Shown here in pieces: positions 15,561 to 24,702 of a stretch of DNA of 64,000 nucleotides. Within the stretch, counting starts at the first letter, position 1, and each line of letters begins with the position of its first letter. This DNA is from AP-15 sp963737145 (GTDB lineage: Bacteria; Pseudomonadota; Alphaproteobacteria; ATCC43930; CGMCC-115725): positions 248,001 through 312,000 of the forward strand of contig CAVTRO010000007.1 of assembly GCA_963737145.1 (NCBI GenBank), read 5' to 3'. The notes beneath the pieces were generated by a model. That model made no database searches, was not told where the DNA came from, and saw nothing but the letters and a program-made list of their open reading frames with translations. The position numbers were made by a program, and so were the translations under genes.

Positions 15561-17324
15561 TCAGACGAGCACCATGCCTTCCTCGGAGACCGGTTTTTTG
15601 GCCTCGTCCTCGGGCCCGAGCAGCATCTCGTTATGCGCCGCACCCGACGGGATCATCGGAAAGCAATTCTCGGCCGGGTCGACCGCGACGTCGAGGATGA
15701 ATGCGCCGTCGGTATCCAGCATCTCGCGGATTGCGTCGTCGAGCTCCGCCGGATCCTCGACCCGCCGCCCGACCGCGCCGAAGGCGTCGGCCAGCTTGAC
15801 GAAATCGGGAAGCGCGGCCGTATAGCTCTCCGAGTACCGGCCGCCATGCAGCAATTCCTGCCACTGGCGCACCATGCCCATATACTGGTTGTTGACGATG
15901 AACACTTTGACCGGCAGCCGGTATTGGGCGATGGTCGACATTTCTTGAATGTTCATCAGCACCGAAGCTTCGCCGGCGATATCGATGACGAGAGAGTTGG
16001 GATGGGCTATTTGCACACCCATCGCTGCCGGGAGGCCATATCCCATAGTGCCGAGACCGCCTGAGGTCATCCAGCGGTTCGGCTCCTCAAACTTGAAGAG
16101 CTGGGCGGCCCACATCTGGTGCTGACCGACCTCCGTAGTGATGTACACATCACGGTCGCGGGTCAGCTCATAGAGCCGCTCGATCGCATATTGCGGCTTG
16201 ATCAGATCGCGCCGGCTGCGGTCATAACGCAGGCAATCGCGCGTCCGCCAATTCTCGATCGCGCGCCACCATTTGTCTCTCGCCGCGCTATCGCCGTCAC
16301 GCAACGCGGCGGGTCCGGCGGCCAGGATGGCCGACATCGCCTCGCCGACATCGCCGATAATCGGCAAATCCACGCGCACATTCTTGTTGATCGAAGATGG
16401 GTCGATATCGATGTGGATCTTTTTTGAACCCGGTGAGAAAGCATTCAGACGGCCGGTGACCCGATCGTCGAAGCGCGCCCCGACGGCGATCATCAGATCG
16501 CAGCCATGCATGGCCAGGTTAGCCTCGTAAGTGCCGTGCATGCCGACCATGCCGAGGAAATGCGGGTCGGCCGCCGGAAACGCGCCGAGGCCCATCAAAG
16601 TAAGAGTGCACGGCGCATCGGTCAGCCGGACCAGCTCGGCGAAACGGGCGCAGGCCTCGGGCCCGGAGTTGATCAGCCCGCCGCCGCCGTAGAAAAGCGG
16701 GCGCTTGGCTCGAGCGATCATCTCGACGGCTTGGGTGATCCGGGCCGGATCGGGCTGCAACTGCGGACGGTAGCTCTTGTGACGCACCTCTTCGGGCGGG
16801 CTATAAGGCCCGGGCGCGAAGAGGACGTCCTTTGGCAGATCGACGACGACCGGCCCCGGGCGGCCGCTCTTCGCGACATAAAAGGCCTCGTGCAGCATGC
16901 GGGCGAGTTCGCGGACATCCTTGACGAGGTAATTATGTTTTGTGCAGGGCCGCGTGATGCCGGTCGTGTCGGCTTCCTGGAATGCGTCGTTGCCGATCAG
17001 ATGCGTCGGGACCTGGCCAGTCAGGCAGACGATCGGCACCGAATCCATCAGCGCGTCGGTCAAGCCGGTGACCGCGTTGGTCGCACCCGGACCGCTCGTT
17101 ACGAGCACGACGCCGACTCGCCCCGTCGAGCGGGCATAGCCTTCGGCCGCGTGCACCGCACCCTGCTCATGCCGCACCAGGATGTGGCGCAGCGAGTTCT
17201 GCTTGAACAGCGCGTCGTAGATCGGCAGGACGGCGCCGCCGGGATAGCCGAACACGACATCAACGCCCTGATCGACCAGAGCCTTGATGACGATCTCCGC
17301 TCCGCTCAACGGCTCGGCCGGCAT
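15561..17324 (-). CDS. ilvB: Acetolactate synthase large (catalytic) subunit
   Basis: 587 residues; thiamine-diphosphate enzyme committing pyruvate to valine/leucine/isoleucine. Start ATG 17324 has GGAGG six bases upstream. Visible landmarks: FGYPGGAVLPIYDAL with the conserved glycines, the catalytic glutamate in RHEQGAVHAAEGYARSTGR, and the ThDP site AGEASVLMNIQEMST ending in FIVNNQYMGM. The usual GDG/GDA of that site reads GEA; I recall this substitution as common in alphaproteobacterial IlvB. First gene of the ilvBN pair, with a 90-base gap to miaA upstream. Confidence 0.95.
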   Translation of the reverse strand: MPAEPLSGAEIVIKALVDQGVDVVFGYPGGAVLPIYDALFKQNSLRHILVRHEQGAVHAAEGYARSTGRVGVVLVTSGPGATNAVTGLTDALMDSVPIVCLTGQVPTHLIGNDAFQEADTTGITRPCTKHNYLVKDVRELARMLHEAFYVAKSGRPGPVVVDLPKDVLFAPGPYSPPEEVRHKSYRPQLQPDPARITQAVEMIARAKRPLFYGGGGLINSGPEACARFAELVRLTDAPCTLTLMGLGAFPAADPHFLGMVGMHGTYEANLAMHGCDLMIAVGARFDDRVTGRLNAFSPGSKKIHIDIDPSSINKNVRVDLPIIGDVGEAMSAILAAGPAALRDGDSAARDKWWRAIENWRTRDCLRYDRSRRDLIKPQYAIERLYELTRDRDVYITTEVGQHQMWAAQLFKFEEPNRWMTSGGLGTMGYGLPAAMGVQIAHPNSLVIDIAGEASVLMNIQEMSTIAQYRLPVKVFIVNNQYMGMVRQWQELLHGGRYSESYTAALPDFVKLADAFGAVGRRVEDPAELDDAIREMLDTDGAFILDVAVDPAENCFPMIPSGAAHNEMLLGPEDEAKKPVSEEGMVLV

Positions 17325-17414
17325 GACAACCTCCATCGGCAGCAATATCGGGCGCGAAAACGCGCGCCGCCGAGGAGTAGTTGGTGCCCCAGGGCGGGGG
17401 CGCAACGTAGTCAG

Positions 17415-18391
17415 CTAAACTGGGCGGGTCAACAAAAACCAATCCATAAAATGACGTGAGCAGCGCAGCAAACTTTCCGAAAGTTGCGCGTTGAGTTTGA
17501 GGTCCGGGGCCATTTGATGACGGAACCAAGTCATTTGGCGTTTGGCGTATCGGCGCGTCGCGCGCTGCGCTGCCGCTATGGCGGTATCGAGCGGGAGATC
17601 GCCCCGCAAGTAGGACAAGAGTTCGGGAAGACCCACCGCCTTCATTGCCGGGAGGCTGGGATCGAGGTGCCGTGCGGCGAGCGCCTTGGCCTCGGCCAGA
17701 GCGCCCGCCTCGATCATCTGAAGGAAGCGAGCATTGCATGCGGCATAAAGCAGGTTGCGCGGCGGTGCGAGAAGGATTGTGCCGAAGCCGTATCGGGGCT
17801 CCGATTTTGTCTGTTGCTGCCAAGTGCCGATCGTCACCCCGGTCGCCCGCACCACCTCAAAGGCGCGCACGAGCCGCTGTTTGTCTCCGGGGAACAACCG
17901 CTGCGCAGCCGCTGGGTCGAGCCCGGCCAGCCGCTCGCGAAACGCGATGCCGCCCAGCGCGCGATGAAGCTCGATCGCCTCTTGCCTGATCTCCGCGGGG
18001 ATCTCCGGGACCGGCGCCAATCCCGCCTCGATCGATCGCAGGTAGAGCCCGGTGCCGCCGACCAGGATAGGCAGGCGGCCAGCCATTGTCGCCTCGGCGA
18101 TCTCGTCGAGCGCCAGGGCCCGCCATCGCGCGGCTGACCCGCGCTCGCCCGGGTCGAGGAAGCCGTAGAGGCGGTGCGGTGCTCGCGCTTGCGCCGTTTG
18201 GTCGGGCCTCGCCGTCAATATCCGAAGATCGGAATAGGTCTGCAGGCTGTCGGCGTTGATGATCGTGCCGCCATACAGGGCGGCCAGCTCAAGCGCGAGC
18301 GCCGATTTGCCGCTCGCCGTCGGTCCGGCGATGACGAGGACCGGGGGCGGGCCGTCGCGAGCCTGCTTGTGACCGGGCCGAGTGGCGGCAT
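17415..18391 (-). CDS. miaA: tRNA dimethylallyltransferase (apparent 5' frameshift)
   Basis: Transfers an isopentenyl group to A37 of tRNAs reading U-starting codons. The P-loop is IAGPTASGKSALALELA, followed by IINADSLQTYSDL and the substrate-binding VGGTGLYLRSI. In the P-loop frame the only start is a GTG at 18461, which would overlap the divergent serB by 57 bases. If the C5 run opposite 18343-18347 had one more base, ATG 18391 (MPPLGPVTSR...) would join the P-loop frame directly. It would then start 14 bases from serB. I take that as the real start. The C-terminus is complete. Confidence 0.85.
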
Positions 18392-18404
18392 AGGAGGACG
18401 ATCC

Positions 18405-19286
18405 ATGACGATGATCCTCACCCTGATCGCCGGTAGCCGTGGCCAGGAAACCCTTCCTCACCTAGCCGACGCGGTCGCCGGCGTGCTCGGAATCTCGGGA
18501 GAGCCGACCTGGCTGGCGGACAACGCCTGCGACCTTGTCCTCGATGAAACGAGCCCGACACTCGCCGAGGCGAAGGCACGCGCCCTGATCGGCGAGGCCG
18601 AAATCGACATTCTCGTGCAGCCGGCCACAGATCGGCGCAAGCGTCTCCTCGTCGCCGATTTGGAAGCGACGATCATCGAGAATGAAATGCTCGACGAGCT
18701 CGCCGACTTCATCGGGCGCCGCAAAGAAATCTCGGAAATTACCCGCCGCGCGATGAATGGAGAGTTCGACTTCACCGCCGCGCTCGAGTTGCGCGTCAGT
18801 CTGCTCGCGGGTCTGCCGCATCATGTGCTCGAAGAGGCGGCCCGCCGTATCCGGCTGAGAGCGGGGGCTCGACAGCTGGTCGCGACGATGCGCAGCGCCG
18901 GAGCGGTCACCGCGCTCGTTTCGTCCGGGTTTATGGTATTCGCCGAAGCTGTCGCCGTTGAACTCGGGTTCGATCACGTCGTGGCCAACCGGCTTGATCT
19001 GACCGCAGGCTGCATCGCCGGCACGGTAACTCAACCGATCCTGACCGGGGAGAGCAAGAGGGAAACTCTGCTCGCCCTGGCTGCCGAATATGCCGTTCCA
19101 CTTCAGCAGTCGATGGCTGTCGGCGACGGCGCCAATGATCTGCCGATGCTGGCCGCCGCTGGGGTCGGTATCGCCTTCCACGCCAAACCTACCGTCGCGG
19201 CGAGCGCCCGATGGCGGCTCGACCATGCCGATTTGACCGGCCTCCTCTATGCCCAGGGTTATCGGCGGGACGAAATCCAGGGCTGA
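18405..19286 (+). CDS. serB: Phosphoserine phosphatase
   Basis: 293 residues from ATG 18405, preceded by TAGGAGGACGATCC. HAD-superfamily enzyme making L-serine from phosphoserine. An N-terminal ACT-like part (about 1-75) precedes the catalytic core: motif I VADLEATIIENEMLDELADF, motif II TALVSSGFMVFAE, the lysine in TGESKRETL, and motif III AVGDGANDLPML. In motif I the second aspartate of the usual DxDxT is glutamate (DLEAT). It is divergent from miaA, an arrangement common in this class. Confidence 0.9.
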   Translation: MTMILTLIAGSRGQETLPHLADAVAGVLGISGEPTWLADNACDLVLDETSPTLAEAKARALIGEAEIDILVQPATDRRKRLLVADLEATIIENEMLDELADFIGRRKEISEITRRAMNGEFDFTAALELRVSLLAGLPHHVLEEAARRIRLRAGARQLVATMRSAGAVTALVSSGFMVFAEAVAVELGFDHVVANRLDLTAGCIAGTVTQPILTGESKRETLLALAAEYAVPLQQSMAVGDGANDLPMLAAAGVGIAFHAKPTVAASARWRLDHADLTGLLYAQGYRRDEIQG

Positions 19287-19304
19287 GAGCTGAAGCTCGC
19301 AGGC

Positions 19305-19485
19305 CCTCACCCGCCTCGCTGCGCTCGGCACCCTCCCCCGCGATGCGCCCCGCCGGCCGGGGGGAATAGATAGGGAGTAGATAGGGTGAGGGGCCGATGA
19401 GCCAGTCTGCGGTATCGCCCACCACCCTCCCCTCGCTGCGCGACGGGTCCCTCTCTCTCCCCCCTGATGGGCGGAGAGGGGCTCT
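19305..19485. repeat. REP-like palindromic intergenic repeats
   Basis: The space after serB is filled with inverted repeats. GGCCCTCACCCGCCTCGCTG near 19308 pairs with GGGTGAGGGGCC near 19386, and a CTCCCCTCGCTGCGCGACG block follows before CGGAGAGGGGCTC. The same CCTCACCCGCCTCGCTGCGC block recurs at about 28615. These are dispersed elements that sit between convergent genes here, where they could stop transcription from both sides. Confidence 0.65.
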
Positions 19486-19524
19486 TGTCCGGGTTGGATA
19501 TGCTTGCGCCTGGCTGCCAAATAA

Positions 19525-20217
19525 TCACGGTACGAGGCGGTAGCCGCCTGGCTCCGTCACCAGGATCTCGGCGCGCGTCGGGTCGCGCTCGATCTTTTGG
19601 CGCAGCCGGTACACGTGGGTTTCCAGCGTGTGGGTCGTCACTCCGGCATTATAGCCCCATACTTCGCCGAGGAGGGTGTCGCGCCCGATCGCATGATCGC
19701 CGGCGCGGTATAGATATTTGAGGATCGCAGTCTCCTTTTCGGTTAACCTGACCTTCTTGCGGCCGCTCGCGTCGAGAAGAAGCTTGGCGCTCGGCCGGAA
19801 CGTGTAGGGGCCGATCGTGAACATCGCGTCGTCGCTATGCTCGCTCTGCCGCAAATGGGCGCGCAGCCGGGCGAGCAGCACGCTCAGGCGAAATGGCTTT
19901 GTCACGTAGTCGTCGGCGCCCGAATCGAGGCCGAGCACGGTGTCGGCATCACTATCCGCCCCGGTCAACATGATGATCGGGACCTGCACCCCGGCACGGC
20001 GCAAATGCCGGCACAATTCCCGCCCGTCCATGTCGGGGAGACCAACGTCGAGCAGAATGGCGTCGAACCGCTGAGCGCTGGCAAGTTGCAATGCTCCAGT
20101 CGCGTTATCGCACTGGATGCTAGTAAATTCTTCATGCAGCTCGAGCTGCTCGGCGAGCGATTGACGCAGCGCGCCGTCATCATCGACGATCAAAATTCTA
20201 TGGCCAAGCCTCATCAT
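19525..20217 (-). CDS. OmpR/PhoB-family response regulator
   Basis: About 230 residues from ATG 20217 (or 20214); an in-frame extension to 20247 exists. Receiver domain first: ILIVDDDGALRQSLAEQL, phospho-acceptor aspartate in AILLDVGLPDMDG, switch MLTGADSDADTVLGL, lysine in DDYVTKPF. The C-terminal winged helix shows EKETAILKYLYRAGDHAIGR and VTTHTLETHVYRLRQKIERD. No histidine kinase is in the window, so it is an orphan by position. Targets cannot be told. Confidence 0.9.
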   Translation of the reverse strand: MMRLGHRILIVDDDGALRQSLAEQLELHEEFTSIQCDNATGALQLASAQRFDAILLDVGLPDMDGRELCRHLRRAGVQVPIIMLTGADSDADTVLGLDSGADDYVTKPFRLSVLLARLRAHLRQSEHSDDAMFTIGPYTFRPSAKLLLDASGRKKVRLTEKETAILKYLYRAGDHAIGRDTLLGEVWGYNAGVTTHTLETHVYRLRQKIERDPTRAEILVTEPGGYRLVP

Positions 20218-20280
20218 TTCCCGCCCGACGGGGAGTAGCGCGATCATTATGCGTCGAAATCGCGTTTCCCGTCCCCGTTT

Positions 20281-21294
20281 TCAAAAACGAAGGGCCTGTT
20301 CCCACCTGTCCGTCGCTTCCCGCCAATCCGGCAGGCAGCCACCCGCGGCGCGCGAGCCTGCCGCTAGACGCACGGCCAGCGCCGGCTCTGCGATCACCCG
20401 CCGCAGAGCCCGCGCCAGCGCTGCAGCATCGCCCGGACAAACCAGCAACCCGGCCTCGCGGGGCACGGTCTCGGGAATTGCCCCGGCGGCGGTAGCGATA
20501 ATCGGCAAGCCATGCGCCATCGCTTCCGCGAACGCCATCCCATACCCCTCGTGAAGGGAAGGCAGCACGAAAACGTCGGCCGCCCGATAGGCGCGCATCA
20601 CCATCGGCGGCGGCTGTTCGCCGGCGAGAGTGATTCGCCCGCCGAGGCGCGCAGCGGAGATTTGCTGCCGTATCAACCGCGCGGCGCGGGGGTCACGGTC
20701 GAGCGAGCCGATACACAGCATCTCCCAGTCGAGGTCGCGAATGCGCGCCAGCGCCGCGACGAGCACTCGATGGCCTTTGCGCGGGATCACACTTGCGACG
20801 CAGAGCAACGACCGAACCGGGCCGCGCCGCGACGGTAGCGGCCGGTCCGGCTTTGCCGTGCCGGGCGGGATCACGAAGATGCGGTCGGGCGGAATGCCAT
20901 GAGCCGCCACCGCGGCAGCCGTCCGTGGGCTGGGACAAACAACGCCGCGAAAGCGTTGGAACGCGGCAGCCTCGAGCCGCATGAGGCGGTCCGCCGCTGC
21001 GCGGGAAACCCCGGTTTCCTCCGCGAGCGGATGATGGACCAGCGCGACGAGCCGCAATCGGCGCCAGTGGGCCAAGACCGCCTGTTCGAGATCGGGGAGT
21101 GCGAGGCCGTCGATTACCGTCGTGGTGCCGTCGGCAAGTTCGGCCAACGCCGTTTCGCGATTGTTCGGGCCTAGCTCGATGACCTTAACCGCGTGCCCGT
21201 GGGACCGCAGGCCGTCAATGATTTGACGGTCATAAAGGTAACCACCGGTCAGCTGGTCGAGCCTGCCCGGGACGACAAAGGCCAGCTCCGTCAT
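20281..21294 (-). CDS. Glycosyltransferase family 4
   Basis: 337 residues from ATG 21294, which overlaps the stop of the PTPS-like gene by four bases. GT-B fold: N-terminal FVVPGRLDQLTGGYLYDRQI with the acceptor-side glycines, then CVASVIPRKGHRVLVAAL at the domain junction. The donor-site EX7E appears as LPSLHEGYGMAFAEAMAHGL. It ends the minus-strand arm of the pterin-like cluster; its coupling to a pterin synthase-like protein and a dehydrogenase suggests it glycosylates their product. Donor and acceptor unknown. Confidence 0.85.
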   Translation of the reverse strand: MTELAFVVPGRLDQLTGGYLYDRQIIDGLRSHGHAVKVIELGPNNRETALAELADGTTTVIDGLALPDLEQAVLAHWRRLRLVALVHHPLAEETGVSRAAADRLMRLEAAAFQRFRGVVCPSPRTAAAVAAHGIPPDRIFVIPPGTAKPDRPLPSRRGPVRSLLCVASVIPRKGHRVLVAALARIRDLDWEMLCIGSLDRDPRAARLIRQQISAARLGGRITLAGEQPPPMVMRAYRAADVFVLPSLHEGYGMAFAEAMAHGLPIIATAAGAIPETVPREAGLLVCPGDAAALARALRRVIAEPALAVRLAAGSRAAGGCLPDWREATDRWEQALRF

Positions 21295-21686
21295 TCGAGC
21301 GGAGCATCGTAGCTGGCCCAAGCTGTCGGGTTTTCACGCAGCACGACTTTGAGGCTGCTAATGGGCTGGGAGCCTAACCCTCCCTCGTTGATCCGCCGCG
21401 CCAAGCGCCGATGGATCTCGCCGGCGAGAAACTCCGTCGTTGTGTTCCGGTCACGGAACTCCGGCAATTCGTCGAGGTTGCGGTACTCGAACTCGCCAAG
21501 AACCGCCTTGAGCAAATCGAGAGCCCGGCCGATGTCGCAGACGATCCCGTCGGCGTCGAGTGAATCACAACGCAGCTCGGCTTCGACGACATAGGTCGCG
21601 CCGTGCAGCCCCTGCGCCGGACCAAACACCTCGCCGGCCAGGCTGTGGGCGGCCATGAAATGATGGCTGACGGCAACGCTGTACAT
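21291..21686 (-). CDS. 6-pyruvoyl-tetrahydropterin synthase / QueD-like protein
   Basis: 131 residues from ATG 21686, two bases after the dehydrogenase stop. The tetrahydrobiopterin-synthase fold is marked by VSHHFMAAHSLAG (first zinc histidine region) and GLHGATYVVEAELRC (the second, HGH-like, reads LHGAT). The acidic VCDIGRALDLLKAVLGEF and NTTTEFLAGEIHRRL follow. QueD makes carboxytetrahydropterin for queuosine; PTPS makes biopterin precursors. No queC, queE or queF neighbour is present, so a non-queuosine role in the local cluster is likely. Confidence 0.8.
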   Translation of the reverse strand: MYSVAVSHHFMAAHSLAGEVFGPAQGLHGATYVVEAELRCDSLDADGIVCDIGRALDLLKAVLGEFEYRNLDELPEFRDRNTTTEFLAGEIHRRLARRINEGGLGSQPISSLKVVLRENPTAWASYDAPLE

Positions 21687-21688
21687 GG

Positions 21689-22660
21689 CTAGTCGTACCG
21701 TAAGGTATGGCAGAGGAATCCTGCCGATGATGTGGCGAGTTGTGGCATCAACGTGGGCAACCCGGTGAACTCGGTATCTCCCGAGAGCAGGACATCGAAT
21801 ACTGGGTCGCGCAGCAGCGACAAGGCAAGCGTCAGGCGGCGCCGGGGGGACCAGCGCTGCCGACGGTCCGCCGGCACAGCGCCGACCTGCGATGAACGCA
21901 AGGTCAGGCGACGCGAATGAAAGGCGCCGCCAAGTGCAAGCGGCACCATTCGGGTGCCATACCAGCTCATTTCGAGCACGGTTGCCTCGAAGCCGGCGAT
22001 CGTCAGCGCGGTGGCAAGACCGGCGGGTGATCCGCTCGCATGCACAACCAGATCGGCCTCGGGAGTTGCGTGCTCCGGCGTCGCAAAACGGCAACCCACG
22101 GCCGCTGCGATTTTTTCGCGCGTCGGATCGATGTCGATCAGCTCGACCTCGGCGCCCGGCAACCGCGCCGCGAGCGCGGCGACGAGGCAGCCGACAACGC
22201 CGGCGCCAATCACTGCGATGCGGTCTCCCGGACCCGGCGACGCGTCCCACATCCCGTTGATCGCCGTCTCCAGGTTGGCGGCGAGCGTCGCGCGCCGGTC
22301 CGGGACTGTCTCAGGGACATCGACGACGGCATCCATCGGCACGGTGAACCGGTCCTGATGGGGATGCAGACAGAAGACCCGGCGCCCGAGCGCGTCGGCC
22401 GGACCGTCCTCAACAATTCCGACACTCGAATAGCCGTATTTGACCGGCGCCGGGAAGTCGCCCTCCTGGAACGGGCAGCGCATCCGCCGCCATTCGCTCT
22501 GCGGCACCTCGCCGCGGAAAACGAGGCTTTCCGTGCCCCTGCTGATCGCGCTGCGGCGTGTCCGGATCAGCAGCTCGCCGCGTTCGGGCGAGCGCGACGG
22601 TTGCGCCCTGATTTCGCCATGGCCCGGCGCCGTCACCCAAAACGCCCGCGCCTCAAGCAT
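21689..22660 (-). CDS. MDR-family zinc-type dehydrogenase (BchC-like)
   Basis: 323 residues starting MLEARAFWV. The N-terminal GroES-like half keeps ISRGTESLVFRGEVP and YGYSSVGIVEDG but lacks the textbook catalytic cysteine of alcohol dehydrogenases. The Rossmann half has VIGAGVVGCLVAALAARLPG and VELIDIDPTREKIA. It resembles the BchC-like branch that reduces or oxidises side-chain alcohols of cofactors. Divergently arranged 41 bases from the CDP-alcohol phosphatidyltransferase, so a shared promoter region controls both arms. Confidence 0.8.
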   Translation of the reverse strand: MLEARAFWVTAPGHGEIRAQPSRSPERGELLIRTRRSAISRGTESLVFRGEVPQSEWRRMRCPFQEGDFPAPVKYGYSSVGIVEDGPADALGRRVFCLHPHQDRFTVPMDAVVDVPETVPDRRATLAANLETAINGMWDASPGPGDRIAVIGAGVVGCLVAALAARLPGAEVELIDIDPTREKIAAAVGCRFATPEHATPEADLVVHASGSPAGLATALTIAGFEATVLEMSWYGTRMVPLALGGAFHSRRLTLRSSQVGAVPADRRQRWSPRRRLTLALSLLRDPVFDVLLSGDTEFTGLPTLMPQLATSSAGFLCHTLRYD

Positions 22661-22701
22661 TGGAATAAACCCGGCCCCGGAAGGGTCTGACTGACCGCCG
22701 C

Positions 22702-23514
22702 TTGTTCATCGAGTCCCGGCAGGGCACGATCGCCAGATACACCGAACCCACTGATATGTCGACCGGGATCACCTCGACTTCATCCTCGCCGACCGCGCTC
22801 CTTCGCGAGGCGCGCTCGGCCTCGATGCACTCGCTCGCGCTCACGACAATTTCGGTACCGGTGCTTGGCGTTGGGATTGGCACCGTTTCCGCGTTGAGCG
22901 GACTGGCACTATTCGCCAGCCTGCTCTTCGCCGTCGAGCGCGGGCTCGCCACGCATCATCCTCATCCCCGGCTCGGCACGGCGAACCGGATCACGCTCCT
23001 CAGGGCGGCAATCGCCTGCCTGATCGCCGCCCGGGCAATCGAGCCGGCGCCGCTCGGTGCGCCGGAAAGGTGGCTCCTCGCCGCCATTGCCGGGGCCGCG
23101 CTGATGCTCGACGGCGCCGACGGGTGGGCGGCCCGGCGCCAAGGGTTGGCTTCCGCCTTTGGCGCGCGCTTCGACCTGGAGGTCGATGCCTTTGGGATCC
23201 TTGCGCTCGCGATAACGGTCGTAAAGGCGCAGGCCGCTCCCTATTGGGTGCTTGCGATCGGCGGCATGCGATACCTCTACCTCGCCGTGGCGTTGGCCGT
23301 CCCGCGGTTGCGCCGGCCGTTGCCGCCGCGGCCAGGCGCCGATCTGCGCCGCAAGACGATAGCGGTCGTCCAGAGTATAGCGCTCCTCATCGCGCTGGCG
23401 CCGGCGACCGTGGCGGACCGGGCAGCGGTCGCTTGCGCCGCGGCGCTCGGGCTACTGACCTATTCATTTGCCGCCGACATTGTCATTCTGCTCTCCACTC
23501 GGCCGCATAGGTGA
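22702..23514 (+). CDS. CDP-alcohol phosphatidyltransferase family membrane protein
   Basis: Up to 270 residues (TTG 22702; ATG 22758 or 22825 are possible starts). The family motif D-x2-D-G-x2-A-R-x8-G-x3-D-x3-D reads DGADGWAARRQGLASAFGAR followed by FDLEVD, with all acidic residues kept. Several hydrophobic segments surround it. The enzyme class moves a phospho-alcohol from a CDP-activated donor to an acceptor alcohol in the membrane. It overlaps the next gene by four bases (GTGA), so the two are translationally coupled. Confidence 0.85.
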   Translation: MFIESRQGTIARYTEPTDMSTGITSTSSSPTALLREARSASMHSLALTTISVPVLGVGIGTVSALSGLALFASLLFAVERGLATHHPHPRLGTANRITLLRAAIACLIAARAIEPAPLGAPERWLLAAIAGAALMLDGADGWAARRQGLASAFGARFDLEVDAFGILALAITVVKAQAAPYWVLAIGGMRYLYLAVALAVPRLRRPLPPRPGADLRRKTIAVVQSIALLIALAPATVADRAAVACAAALGLLTYSFAADIVILLSTRPHR

Positions 23515-24686
23515 GGTCGAATAAGGTTGGTGGCGCGAGCCGCGCCACGCCATATGATGCACGCGGAGAGGAGAAGGGAGTGCTCGAGTCCAGGACGCCT
23601 GCACAGCTCGCCCTCGGCGAAGCGGTTACCGCGTTGCGCCGCGGAGAGCCCGTGTTGATCCGCGATCACGAGATCAACGTTCTTGCGGTCGCCGCCGAGC
23701 TGGCGACCGAGAAAAACCTCCAACGGCTGCGCGAAATCTCACAGGCGCCGGCGCGGGTGGTTCTGACGCGCCGGCGCGCCGTGGCGCTGGGTCTTGCGGC
23801 GCGCGAAGAATTGTCGGGCGCCTTGACGATTTCCGTCTCGGATGACTTGCCCGCCGCGGTTATCCGCAACCTCGCCGATCCGGGAGCATCGCTCGGCGCG
23901 GAGCCACCCGGGTTCGGCCCCAAGCCCCTTCCCGCCAAAGGCGGTGCTCTCGCCGCGGTGGCTCTGGCAAAGCTCGCTTCGCTCTTGCCCGCGGCGCTCG
24001 TGTTGCGCGCGAGCAAGAGCGAAGCGGCGTTTTTCGCACGCCGCGGAGATCTCGCCATCACCGACGCTGCCGCGGTGTTCAAGCGTGACGCGGCAACCGC
24101 CGGGCTAGCGCGCGTCGCAGAGGCGCGCGTCCCGCTCGTGGATGCCGAAAATGCGCGTCTGATCGCGTTTCGCCCGCACGATGGAGGTCTCGAACATCTC
24201 GCGATCCTGATCGGCTCGCCTGATCCGGCCGCGCCGGTTTTGGTGCGGCTGCATTCGGAGTGTTTTACCGGCGACCTGCTGGCCAGTCTGCGCTGCGACT
24301 GCGGCGACCAGTTGCGCGGCGGCATATCGGCTATCGCGCAGGCCGGCGGCGGCGTGCTGCTCTATCTCGCGCAGGAAGGACGCGGCATCGGGCTCGTCAA
24401 CAAGCTACGCGCCTATCGGCTGCAGGATGCCGGTTTCGACACATTCGACGCCAACGAGCAGTTGGGCTTCGACGCCGACGAGCGGGTCTACCTGCCTGCG
24501 GCGGAAATGTTGCGGCAGCTCGGTTTCGGGACCGTCCGGCTCTTGACCAACAACCCGGACAAAGTGCTTGCCCTCGAACGCTACGGCATCCGTGTCGCCG
24601 AGCGTGTGCCGCACGTCTTCCCGTCAAACGGCCATAACGAGCGGTATCTCCGCACCAAAGCAACCCGCAGCGGCCATTTTCTCTAG
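23511..24686 (+). CDS. ribA: GTP cyclohydrolase II with degenerate RibB-like N-domain
   Basis: 391 residues from GTG 23511. The C-terminal half is a full GTP cyclohydrolase II: VLVRLHSECFTGDLLASLRC with zinc cysteines completed by DCGDQ, catalytic LYLAQEGRGIGLVNKLRAY, and RLLTNNPDKVLALERYG. The first 200 residues align in layout with dihydroxybutanone-phosphate synthase, but the acidic DDEDRENEGD-type site is reduced to RDHEINVL, so that activity is probably lost. Such proteins can supply riboflavin. The neighbours suggest its formamidopyrimidine or pterin-like product may feed another pathway here. Confidence 0.85.
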   Translation: MRSNKVGGASRATPYDARGEEKGVLESRTPAQLALGEAVTALRRGEPVLIRDHEINVLAVAAELATEKNLQRLREISQAPARVVLTRRRAVALGLAAREELSGALTISVSDDLPAAVIRNLADPGASLGAEPPGFGPKPLPAKGGALAAVALAKLASLLPAALVLRASKSEAAFFARRGDLAITDAAAVFKRDAATAGLARVAEARVPLVDAENARLIAFRPHDGGLEHLAILIGSPDPAAPVLVRLHSECFTGDLLASLRCDCGDQLRGGISAIAQAGGGVLLYLAQEGRGIGLVNKLRAYRLQDAGFDTFDANEQLGFDADERVYLPAAEMLRQLGFGTVRLLTNNPDKVLALERYGIRVAERVPHVFPSNGHNERYLRTKATRSGHFL

Positions 24687-24702
24687 CTCAAGGCGGCGCG
24701 GA

